Below, one piece after another: positions 1 to 5,420 of a DNA stretch of 5,420 nucleotides. Position 1 is the first letter of the stretch; the number at the start of each line of letters is the position of its first letter. The position numbers were made by a program, and so were the translations under genes. The notes beneath the pieces were generated by a model. That model was not told where the DNA came from. It saw only the letters and a list, made by a program, of their open reading frames with translations, and did no database searches. The DNA is taken from the NCBI GenBank assembly GCA_007117785.1, contig SKFV01000045.1, forward strand, positions 1 to 5,420, written 5' to 3'. The DNA comes from Pseudomonas sp. Lineage in GTDB: Bacteria > Pseudomonadota > Gammaproteobacteria > Pseudomonadales > Pseudomonadaceae.

Positions 1-1501
1 CGGCCGGGCGTCCGAAGCGGCTATGCAGCAACAGATCCAACAGCACCATCGCCAGACCCGCTGCCATCACAAAGCCGCCAATTGAAGACAACAAGTTGAG
101 CCAGTCCCAACCCAGCCCGGCCTCGTAGGTATAGACCCGTCGCGGCATCCCCAGCAGACCGGTCAGGTGCATCAGCAGGAAGGTGGCATTGAACCCGCCA
201 AAGGTCAGCCAGAACCCCCAGGTGCCCAGGCGCTTGCTCGGCATGCGACCGGTCAATTGGGGCAGCCAGTAATACAGCCCCGCCATCAGCGGAAACAGCA
301 TGCCGCCGACCAGCACATAGTGCAGGTGGGCAACCACAAAATGGGTATCGTGCACCTGCCAGTTGAACGGCACCAGCGCCAGCATGACGCCGGTCAGGCC
401 ACCACACACGAAAATCACCAGAAAACCGAAAATCCACAGCATCGGCAATTCAAACCGCACCTTTCCGGTCCACAGCGTGGCCAGCCAGGCAAACACCTGA
501 ATCGCGGTGGGAATGGCGACCAGCATACTGGCCAGAGAAAAGAACACTTGCGCCAGTTGCGGAATGCCCACGGTAAAAATATGGTGCACCCAGAGCCCGA
601 AACTGATGAAACCCATGAGCAGAATCGCCAGTACCACCCAGCGATAACCCACCAGCGGTCGCTGGGCGAATACCGGAATCAGCGTCGAGACAATGCCCGC
701 TGCCGGCAAAAAGATGATGTACACCTCGGGATGGCCAAACAACCAGAACAGGTGCTGCCAGAGCAAAGGGTCGCCCCCCTCGGCGACACTGAAAAACGGC
801 ATGCCCGCTGCGCGCTCCAACTCGAGCAGAATGCTGCCCAGAATCAGCGGCGGAAAGCCGAACACGATCATCAGCGCCATGGCCAGAATGTACCAGCAGA
901 AGATCGGCATCTTGCTCAAGGTCATGCCCGGCGCGCGGGTACGCAGAATGGAGACGGTCAACTCGATACCCGCCGCCATGGCGGATATCTCGACAAAGGT
1001 AATCCCCAGCAACCAGAAGTCGGAGCCTGGCCCCGGGGAAAACTCGGCACTGCTCAAGGGGGTATACATGAACCAGCCGGAATCCGGTGCCACGCCGAAA
1101 AACAGGCTGGACAGGATGATCAGCCCACCGAAGAGGTAGCAGTAATAGCCCAGCGAGCTAATCCGCGGAAACACCAGGTCGCGGGCACCAATAAACTTGG
1201 GGATCAGGTAGAGCGCCAGGCCCTCCAGCACCGGTATGGCGAACAGGAACATCATCACCGTGCCATGCATGGTGAACAGCTGGTTGTAGGCTTCCGGACT
1301 GATCAGGTCCTGTTCCGGCAGTGCCAACTGGGTTCGTACCAGCATGGCCAGGACGCCACCGACCAGAAAGAACAGCATGCCGGTGACCATAAAGCGCAGG
1401 CCAATACTGGTGTGATTTACTGCTGCCAACTGGCCCCAGCCCGGCAGATTGGCCCAGACCTTCGCCATGGTGGTCGCGCGGGTGTTGCCGGGTTCACTCA
1501 T
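1..1501 (-). CDS. ctaD: Cytochrome c oxidase subunit I, aa3-type (3' end cut by window edge)
   Basis: Catalytic subunit of a heme-copper oxygen reductase in the inner membrane; it reduces O2 to water with electrons from cytochrome c and pumps protons. The frame is open from the ATG at 1501 to the window edge (500 codons, no stop), reading hydrophobic helices throughout. All metal ligands are visible: His79 (MHGTVMMF) and His394 for low-spin heme a, His392 for heme a3, and His257, His306 and His307 for CuB. Tyr261 in GHPEVY is the expected His-Tyr crosslink partner. His384-Asp385 matches the Mg/Mn site. Glu259 of HPEVY and Asp108 (ARDLVFPR) place it in the A1 type. Unusually, the K-channel lysine position (PTxxK in Paracoccus) is Gln335, and the D-channel asparagines are Leu97 and Ser115. 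The start is supported by a good ribosome binding site and an ATGAGTGA overlap with subunit II. From memory it resembles a proteobacterial subfamily in which subunit I is fused to subunit III; the missing 3' end would decide this. Confidence 0.96.
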   Translation of the reverse strand, partial: MSEPGNTRATTMAKVWANLPGWGQLAAVNHTSIGLRFMVTGMLFFLVGGVLAMLVRTQLALPEQDLISPEAYNQLFTMHGTVMMFLFAIPVLEGLALYLIPKFIGARDLVFPRISSLGYYCYLFGGLIILSSLFFGVAPDSGWFMYTPLSSAEFSPGPGSDFWLLGITFVEISAMAAGIELTVSILRTRAPGMTLSKMPIFCWYILAMALMIVFGFPPLILGSILLELERAAGMPFFSVAEGGDPLLWQHLFWLFGHPEVYIIFLPAAGIVSTLIPVFAQRPLVGYRWVVLAILLMGFISFGLWVHHIFTVGIPQLAQVFFSLASMLVAIPTAIQVFAWLATLWTGKVRFELPMLWIFGFLVIFVCGGLTGVMLALVPFNWQVHDTHFVVAHLHYVLVGGMLFPLMAGLYYWLPQLTGRMPSKRLGTWGFWLTFGGFNATFLLMHLTGLLGMPRRVYTYEAGLGWDWLNLLSSIGGFVMAAGLAMVLLDLLLHSRFGRPA

Positions 1502-2237
1502 CGCTACCTTGCTCCTCGATCCAGTCCCTGAAGCTGTCCGCCTCATGGGCGATTACCCGGAAATGCATATGGCTGTGGCCAGCCCCGCAGAATTCGGCAC
1601 ACTGGCCATGAAACTCACCGCTCTGGCTGGCCTGCAGGCGCAGCACATTGGTGCGCCCGGGAATAGCATCCAGCTTGCCCGCCAGACGAGGCACCCAGAA
1701 GGCATGAATCACATCCGCGCTACGCAAATGGATATCCACCGGGTGATCGACCGGGATATGCAGCACATTCTGCAGCTCGATGCCCTGCTCGGGGTATTCG
1801 ATCTGCCACCACCACATATGTCCGGTGACCTCGATCACCAGCGGCTCCTTGCCCTCCACTGGCAAGGGCAGCATGCGTTGCCCGGCCGGAAGACCGAAGA
1901 CCAGCAAGATACTGATACAAAGCATTGGCAAGATCAGGCCACCACCGATAATCCAGCGTCTTTCCAGTTGCGTCTGACGGGTTGGTGATAGTTCTGTTGG
2001 CGAACGCCGCATGGCATACCACCAGAGCCCACAGAGCACGACCAACACCATGCTGGCCACCGCGAACATACCCCACCATAGCGCCGCCGCTGACGCCGCA
2101 GCCGGCCCTGCCGGGTCCAGGGTCGACAAGGGGCCACTGCAACCAGCCAGGAGCGCGGGGCTGGCTAAACCTGCACAGACTGTTACCCTTGATATTTGAT
2201 GCCGGTCTTTCCCGGCTTCATTCCTGTTAGTGCGCAA
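1494..2237 (-). CDS. coxB: Cytochrome c oxidase subunit II, CuA-containing lipoprotein (start uncertain)
   Basis: Subunit II takes electrons from cytochrome c at its binuclear CuA centre and passes them to heme a of subunit I. A lipobox (LLAGC, Cys codon 2139-2141) predicts a lipid-anchored mature protein of 215 residues. Numbering that Cys as 1, there are two membrane hairpin helices (about 20-45 and 62-84), then a periplasmic cupredoxin domain with the Trp cluster GHMWWWQIEYP. The CuA ligands are all present: His146 (IHAFWVP), Cys181, Glu183, Cys185, His189 and Met192 (CAEFCGAGHSHM). There is no C-terminal cytochrome c domain, so this is aa3 and not caa3 architecture. The stop overlaps the subunit I start by 8 bp. 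The 5' end is a problem: no ATG or GTG lies in frame near the signal peptide. TTG at 2237 is the nearest accepted start, giving a 32-residue signal peptide, but it has no Shine-Dalgarno. ATG 2221 would fit better if one base were missing (see findings). Product certain, start weak. Confidence 0.93.
   Translation of the reverse strand: MRTNRNEAGKDRHQISRVTVCAGLASPALLAGCSGPLSTLDPAGPAAASAAALWWGMFAVASMVLVVLCGLWWYAMRRSPTELSPTRQTQLERRWIIGGGLILPMLCISILLVFGLPAGQRMLPLPVEGKEPLVIEVTGHMWWWQIEYPEQGIELQNVLHIPVDHPVDIHLRSADVIHAFWVPRLAGKLDAIPGRTNVLRLQASQSGEFHGQCAEFCGAGHSHMHFRVIAHEADSFRDWIEEQGSDE
1507..1517 (-). promoter_or_regulatory. Ribosome binding site of oxidase subunit I
   Basis: On the minus strand GAGGAG (1512-1517) is followed by AAGG (1507-1510), which ends 5 nt before the ATG at 1501. 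The spacing of AAGG is good and fixes the start of subunit I inside the last codons of subunit II. This arrangement suggests translational coupling of the two subunits. Confidence 0.7.
2201..2216 (-). repeat. Small GC hairpin in the subunit II leader/signal-peptide region
   Basis: GCCGG (2201-2205) and CCGGC (2212-2216) form a perfect 5-bp stem with a 6-nt loop. On the minus strand it lies just after the ATG at 2221 and about 60 bases before the lipobox Cys codon. It could affect translation initiation of subunit II, but a stem this short may be chance in GC-rich DNA. Confidence 0.3.
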
Positions 2238-2249
2238 CCGAGACAGCCA

Positions 2250-2729
2250 ATGCCCACATCGCCCATTCCCAGCCGTATGGCCATTCGTGGCCACCCCTTG
2301 CACCCGGCAATGGTGCACTTTCCGGTGGCGGCGCTGATCGGCCTGATTGCTACCGACCTGGCTTTTCTGCTCACCGCCGATACCTTCTGGGCCCGTGCCA
2401 GCCTGTGGTTGGCGGGTGTTGGGGCCCTGGGTGGCGTCCTGGCCGGCATCGTCGGCATGCTCGACCTGCTCAGCGTGCGCCAGATTCGTCGCCTGGTCAG
2501 TGGCTGGAGTCATGGCTTGCTGGCGATCATGCTGTTGTCCCTGGCCAGCCTCAACTGGCTGCTGCGACTGCAGGATCCGGTCAGCGCCATCTTTCCCTGG
2601 GGACTTTATCTGAGCGTGCTCAGCGGCTTGTTGATCGCTGTCACGGGGTATCTGGGTGGCCAATTGGTCTACGAATATGCAGTGGGTGTCGATATTGAAG
2701 GGGCGCAAAATCGCGACACCCGGCCCTGA
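2250..2729 (+). CDS. DUF2231-family four-helix inner membrane protein
   Basis: A 159-residue membrane protein of unknown biochemical function. The N-terminal motif GHPLHPAMVHFPVA (His15, His18, His23) opening the first helix, and the C-terminal GYLGGQLVYEYAVGV, are the two signatures I associate with DUF2231 proteins. Four helices can be read at about residues 20-41, 47-71, 87-106 and 117-139, with a basic stretch RQIRR (77-81) between helices 2 and 3. His88 in GWSHG is a further membrane histidine. The ATG at 2250 was chosen because the motif follows soon after; ATG 2199 and ATG 2277 are in-frame alternatives, and none has a strong Shine-Dalgarno. ATG 2199 would overlap the subunit II coding sequence. 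The gene diverges from subunit II and converges on the CopD-like gene. A role in oxidase assembly or heme/redox handling is only inferred from the histidines and neighbours. Confidence 0.88.
   Translation: MPTSPIPSRMAIRGHPLHPAMVHFPVAALIGLIATDLAFLLTADTFWARASLWLAGVGALGGVLAGIVGMLDLLSVRQIRRLVSGWSHGLLAIMLLSLASLNWLLRLQDPVSAIFPWGLYLSVLSGLLIAVTGYLGGQLVYEYAVGVDIEGAQNRDTRP
2684..2721. repeat. 8-bp inverted repeat at the convergent gene ends
   Basis: GGGTGTCG (2684-2691) is perfectly complementary to CGACACCC (2714-2721), with a 22-nt loop. It sits in the last codons of the DUF2231 gene and just past the stop of the CopD-like gene, where a shared terminator would be expected. No T-run follows on either strand, so it is not a standard intrinsic terminator, and chance is possible. 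Confidence 0.35.
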
Positions 2730-2740
2730 CAAAAGCGACA

Positions 2741-3166
2741 TCAACTCCACCCCCACACCGGCTTGGCCAATACCAGCCAGAGAATGGCTGCCGACAGCAC
2801 CAGCACGCCGACAAGCAAGATGTAGCTGGCGTTCACCACTGGTTTGCCCGCCTCCAGGCGAATCACCAGCAAGCCACTGAAGGCATGCGCTACTACCAGC
2901 AGGGTCACCAGGGTCAATTTGGCCATCAGCCACAGATCCGTGGTGCCATTGACCAGGAATACGGCGCTGCCGGCGACAATGGCCACCGCCGCCGCCGGGC
3001 TGGCGACACGCGTAAACAGCCAGCGGGCAATGGAATCGGCGTTAGCAGGCGCGCCACCCAGAGCCAGACTGTCCGAGCGCGTACCGGCAATCAGCAGAGG
3101 TAGATAAATAAGTCCGGCTGCCCAGATCAGCAAGGCGGCAATATGCAACGTTAACAACCAGAGCAT
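2741..3166 (-). CDS. CopD/HemJ-like four-helix membrane protein
   Basis: A 141-residue integral membrane protein with helices at about 4-26, 54-73, 80-103 and 113-135. The first helix, MLWLLTLHIAALLIWAAGLIYLP, has the pattern of HemJ (UPF0093, a protoporphyrinogen oxidase family) and of small CopD-type proteins: a His at 8, a Trp at 15 and GLxYLP. Lys83 at the start of helix 3 (LWLMAKLTLV) and His94 (VVAHAF) sit where those families also carry conserved polar residues. I cannot separate the two assignments by eye; the loop after helix 1 is longer and less basic than I expect for true HemJ, which favours the CopD-like label. It lies behind pnp and upstream of the oxidase genes, convergent with the DUF2231 gene (11-bp gap). 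Heme or copper handling for the oxidase is plausible but unproven. The start ATG at 3166 is preceded by AAGG/GAG-like sequence at a slightly long distance. Confidence 0.85.
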   Translation of the reverse strand: MLWLLTLHIAALLIWAAGLIYLPLLIAGTRSDSLALGGAPANADSIARWLFTRVASPAAAVAIVAGSAVFLVNGTTDLWLMAKLTLVTLLVVAHAFSGLLVIRLEAGKPVVNASYILLVGVLVLSAAILWLVLAKPVWGWS

Positions 3167-3199
3167 AAGGACTCGGCCTTGATTCGGAAAATGTACCCC

Positions 3200-3228
3200 A
3201 TTTAAACGCGGCTGGCGCTTTAAAGCAA
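3200..3228 (-). promoter_or_regulatory. Candidate sigma-70 promoter of the CopD-like gene
   Basis: On the minus strand, TTGCTT (3223-3228) and TTAAAT (3200-3205) are separated by 17 bp, a weak match to the -35 and -10 boxes. It is placed 34 bp or more upstream of the ATG at 3166 and downstream of the pnp terminator. A perfect 10-bp palindrome, GCTTTAAAGC (3217-3226), overlaps the -35 box and could be a regulator site or chance. Confidence 0.35.
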
Positions 3229-3256
3229 AGGACTACCCGCAAGCAATTGAACAGAC

Positions 3257-3286
3257 AAAAAAACCCGGCCAGAGGCCGGGTTTTTT
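3257..3286 (-). terminator. Intrinsic terminator of pnp
   Basis: A perfect 7-bp GC stem, CCCGGCC (3264-3270) with GGCCGGG (3274-3280), closes on a 3-nt AGA loop. It is flanked by A7 (3257-3263) and T6 (3281-3286), so the stem can extend by A-T pairs. On the minus strand it starts 24 bases after the pnp stop and ends in seven U. It is symmetric and could work in both directions, but no plus-strand gene reads towards it here. Confidence 0.92.
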
Positions 3287-3309
3287 GTTACCACCAGTCA
3301 ACGCAGGTC

Positions 3310-5418
3310 TCAGACCCCGCTAACCTCGGCAGCGTCGACATCTTTCATCGACAGCTTAATGCGGCCACGGTTGTCCACGTCGAGAACCAGCACGCGCACT
3401 TCCTGACCTTCCTGCAGTACATCGGTAACTTTCTCGATGCGGGTGTTGGCGATCTGCGAGATGTGAACCAGACCGTCCTTGCCCGGCAAGATGCTGACGA
3501 AGGCACCAAAATCAACGATACGCTCGACCTTACCGCTGTAGATCTTGCCGATTTCGGCTTCGGCAGTGATGCCGTCAACCCGCGCCTTGGCAGCGTTGGC
3601 TGCATCCTTGCTGGCAGCAAAGATCTTCACGGTACCGTCATCGGTGATATCGATCGAGGCACCGGTTTCGTCGCAGATGCTGCGGATGGTCGCGCCACCC
3701 TTGCCGATCACGTCGCGGATCTTGTCGGAATCGATCTTCATGCTGATCATGGTCGGCGCGTTGGCAGACAGTTCCTTGCGTGAAGCCGGCAGTACCTGGT
3801 TCATCTGCTGCAGGATATTCAGGCGGGCTTCCAGTGCCTGGGCCAGAGCAGTTTCCATGATCTCTTCGGTGATACCGTTGATCTTGATGTCCATCTGCAG
3901 GGCAGTTACACCTTTCTCGGTACCGGCTACCTTGAAGTCCATGTCGCCAAGGTGATCTTCATCACCCAGGATGTCAGTCAGGATCGCGTACTTGTCGCCT
4001 TCCTTGACCAGACCCATGGCAATACCAGCGACCGGTGCGGTCAGTGGCACACCAGCGTCCATCAGTGCCAGAGAGGCACCACAGACGGAGGCCATGGAGC
4101 TGGAGCCGTTGGATTCGGTGATTTCCGACACGATACGGATGGTGTAGGGGAATTCTTCCATATCCGGCATGACGGCCTGGATACCACGGCGCGCCAGGCG
4201 GCCATGGCCGATTTCACGGCGGCCTGTACCACCCATGCGACCACACTCACCGACCGAATAGGGAGGGAAGTTGTAGTGGAACATGAAGGGATCTTTCTTT
4301 TCACCTTCCAGGGTATCCAGCAACTGTGAATCACGCGCCGTACCCAGGGTGGTCACTACCAGCGCCTGCGTTTCACCACGGGTGAACAGCGACGAACCGT
4401 GAGTGCGACCCAGCACACCGACTTCGATGTTCAACGGGCGAACGGTCTTGGTGTCACGACCGTCGATACGCGGATTACCGTTCACCACGCTTTCACGCAC
4501 GGTACGGTATTCGATTTCACCGAAAGCATCCTTCACATCACCGGCACTTGGCTGATCGTCAGCCTCGCCAGCGATCGCTTCGATCGCCTGGGTGCGCAGT
4601 TCGCCAAGACGGGTATAACGCGCCATCTTGTCGGTGATGGTGTAGGCCTCGGCAATGCCGGCGCCAAACTGGGACTTGATCGCATCCAGCAGCGCGGTAT
4701 TTTCCGGCTCCGGCTGCCAGTCCCAGGTCGGCTTGGCGGCTTCAGCGGCCAATTCCTTGATCGCCTGAATGGCTGGCTGGAATTCCATGTGGGCAAAGAG
4801 TACCGCGCCCAGCATCTGGTCTTCAGTCAGCTCTTTGGCTTCTGATTCAACCATCAACACGGCATCTTCAGTACCGGCAACCACCATTTCCAGGCGCGAG
4901 CTTTTCAGCTGCTCATAGTTGGGATTGAGGATATAGCCATTATTCTCGTCAAAACCAACGCGCGAACCGGCAATCGGCCCCTCGAAGGGAATACCGGAAA
5001 TCGCCAGAGCTGCGGAGGTACCGATCATTGCGGCAATATCCGGATCGGTCGTCTTGTCGGTTGACACCACAGTGCAGACAACCTGCACTTCATTCATGAA
5101 GCCGTCCGGGAACAGTGGACGGATCGGGCGATCAATCAGGCGCGAGGTCAGGGTCTCTTTTTCCGACGGACGCCCTTCACGCTTGAAAAAACCGCCGGGG
5201 ATACGGCCGGCGGCATAGGTTTTCTCTACATAGTGTACCGACAGCGGGAAGAAATCCCGGCCGGCGTCGGCTTTCTTGGCACCAACCACAGTGACCAGAA
5301 CGCTGACCGCATCATCGACGGTGACCAGTACGGCACCCGTCGCCTGGCGCGCTATGCGACCAGTTTCCAGAGTGATTGTGCTGTCACCCAACTTGAATTG
5401 CTTGATTACCGGTTTCAT
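3310..5418 (-). CDS. pnp: Polyribonucleotide nucleotidyltransferase (PNPase)
   Basis: A 3'-to-5' phosphorolytic exoribonuclease that releases nucleoside diphosphates. It works in mRNA decay as a trimer, usually within the RNA degradosome in the cytoplasm. The 702-residue frame is complete and normal for the family. In order: a first RNase PH domain (about 5-145, with FFKREGRPSEKE), a helical linker (about 240-310), the catalytic second RNase PH domain (about 325-460), a KH domain (about 555-615) and an S1 domain (about 620-692). The catalytic residues are present: Asp488, Asp494 and Lys496 in GDEDHLGDMDFK match Asp486, Asp492 and Lys494 of E. coli, and GRREIGHGR supplies the paired arginines. 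The KH loop GKGG is at 572-575. The ATG at 5418 leaves only two bases of upstream sequence (GG on the coding strand), so the ribosome binding site is not visible. In relatives rpsO lies immediately upstream; here that falls outside the window. Confidence 0.99.
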   Translation of the reverse strand: MKPVIKQFKLGDSTITLETGRIARQATGAVLVTVDDAVSVLVTVVGAKKADAGRDFFPLSVHYVEKTYAAGRIPGGFFKREGRPSEKETLTSRLIDRPIRPLFPDGFMNEVQVVCTVVSTDKTTDPDIAAMIGTSAALAISGIPFEGPIAGSRVGFDENNGYILNPNYEQLKSSRLEMVVAGTEDAVLMVESEAKELTEDQMLGAVLFAHMEFQPAIQAIKELAAEAAKPTWDWQPEPENTALLDAIKSQFGAGIAEAYTITDKMARYTRLGELRTQAIEAIAGEADDQPSAGDVKDAFGEIEYRTVRESVVNGNPRIDGRDTKTVRPLNIEVGVLGRTHGSSLFTRGETQALVVTTLGTARDSQLLDTLEGEKKDPFMFHYNFPPYSVGECGRMGGTGRREIGHGRLARRGIQAVMPDMEEFPYTIRIVSEITESNGSSSMASVCGASLALMDAGVPLTAPVAGIAMGLVKEGDKYAILTDILGDEDHLGDMDFKVAGTEKGVTALQMDIKINGITEEIMETALAQALEARLNILQQMNQVLPASRKELSANAPTMISMKIDSDKIRDVIGKGGATIRSICDETGASIDITDDGTVKIFAASKDAANAAKARVDGITAEAEIGKIYSGKVERIVDFGAFVSILPGKDGLVHISQIANTRIEKVTDVLQEGQEVRVLVLDVDNRGRIKLSMKDVDAAEVSGV

Positions 5419-5420
5419 CC

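Noticed and set aside
693..1139. 148-codon plus-strand frame inside subunit I
   Set aside because: It is antisense to conserved oxidase helices, with no ribosome binding site and no family resemblance.
167..1531. 454-codon open frame on the plus strand opposite subunit I
   Set aside because: It is rich in Gln, His, Arg and Asn with no domain pattern, and it lies exactly antisense to a subunit I frame with every ligand conserved. It is a shadow of GC-rich codon use.
2189..2200. TTGATATTTGAT as a possible Anr/FNR box between subunit II and the DUF2231 gene
   Set aside because: The second half-site should read ATCAA or GTCAA after four bases but reads GATGC, so the inverted symmetry required by Anr/FNR is missing.
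2238..2933. Upstream extension of the subunit II frame, open back to 2933
   Set aside because: The extension is low in hydrophobic residues and antisense to the DUF2231 gene. Subunit II proteins begin with the signal peptide near the lipobox Cys, so the open frame is incidental.
3247..3783. 178-codon plus-strand frame starting at the pnp terminator
   Set aside because: It reads through the terminator hairpin and then antisense to the KH and S1 domains of pnp, with no recognisable motif.

Overview
The window suggests a gammaproteobacterium of the Pseudomonadaceae. The best evidence is the polynucleotide phosphorylase, which reads almost colinearly with Pseudomonas PNPase as I remember it, including the C-terminal S1 domain. 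A marine or Halopseudomonas-like lineage is possible, but this is an impression and not something the sequence proves. All identifications come from reading motifs; no database search was run.

Layout, left to right: (1) 1-1501, minus strand: the first 500 codons of cytochrome c oxidase subunit I, cut by the window edge. (2) 1494-about 2237, minus: oxidase subunit II, a lipoprotein with a complete CuA site, overlapping the subunit I start by 8 bp. (3) 2250-2729, plus: a four-helix DUF2231-type membrane protein, divergent from subunit II with almost no intergenic space. (4) 2741-3166, minus: a 141-residue four-helix protein of the CopD/HemJ-like kind, convergent with the DUF2231 gene 11 bp away. 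(5) 3167-3309: a 143-bp intergenic region holding a weak promoter candidate for the CopD-like gene and a strong intrinsic terminator behind pnp. (6) 3310-5418, minus: complete pnp.

Subunits II and I form the electron-entry and catalytic core of an aa3-type terminal oxidase: cytochrome c to CuA, then heme a, then the heme a3/CuB centre. The DUF2231 and CopD/HemJ-like proteins are small His-containing membrane proteins next to the oxidase. A role in oxidase biogenesis or cofactor supply is an inference from position only. pnp belongs to RNA decay and is a separate transcription unit.

The window is mostly ordinary housekeeping sequence, and I see no mobile element, CRISPR array, tRNA or rRNA. 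Two points deserve a second look. In subunit I, the usual K-channel lysine position is glutamine and the D-channel asparagines are replaced. In subunit II, the signal peptide lies in a frame with no good start codon, while a convincing ATG and Lys-rich n-region lie one frame away.
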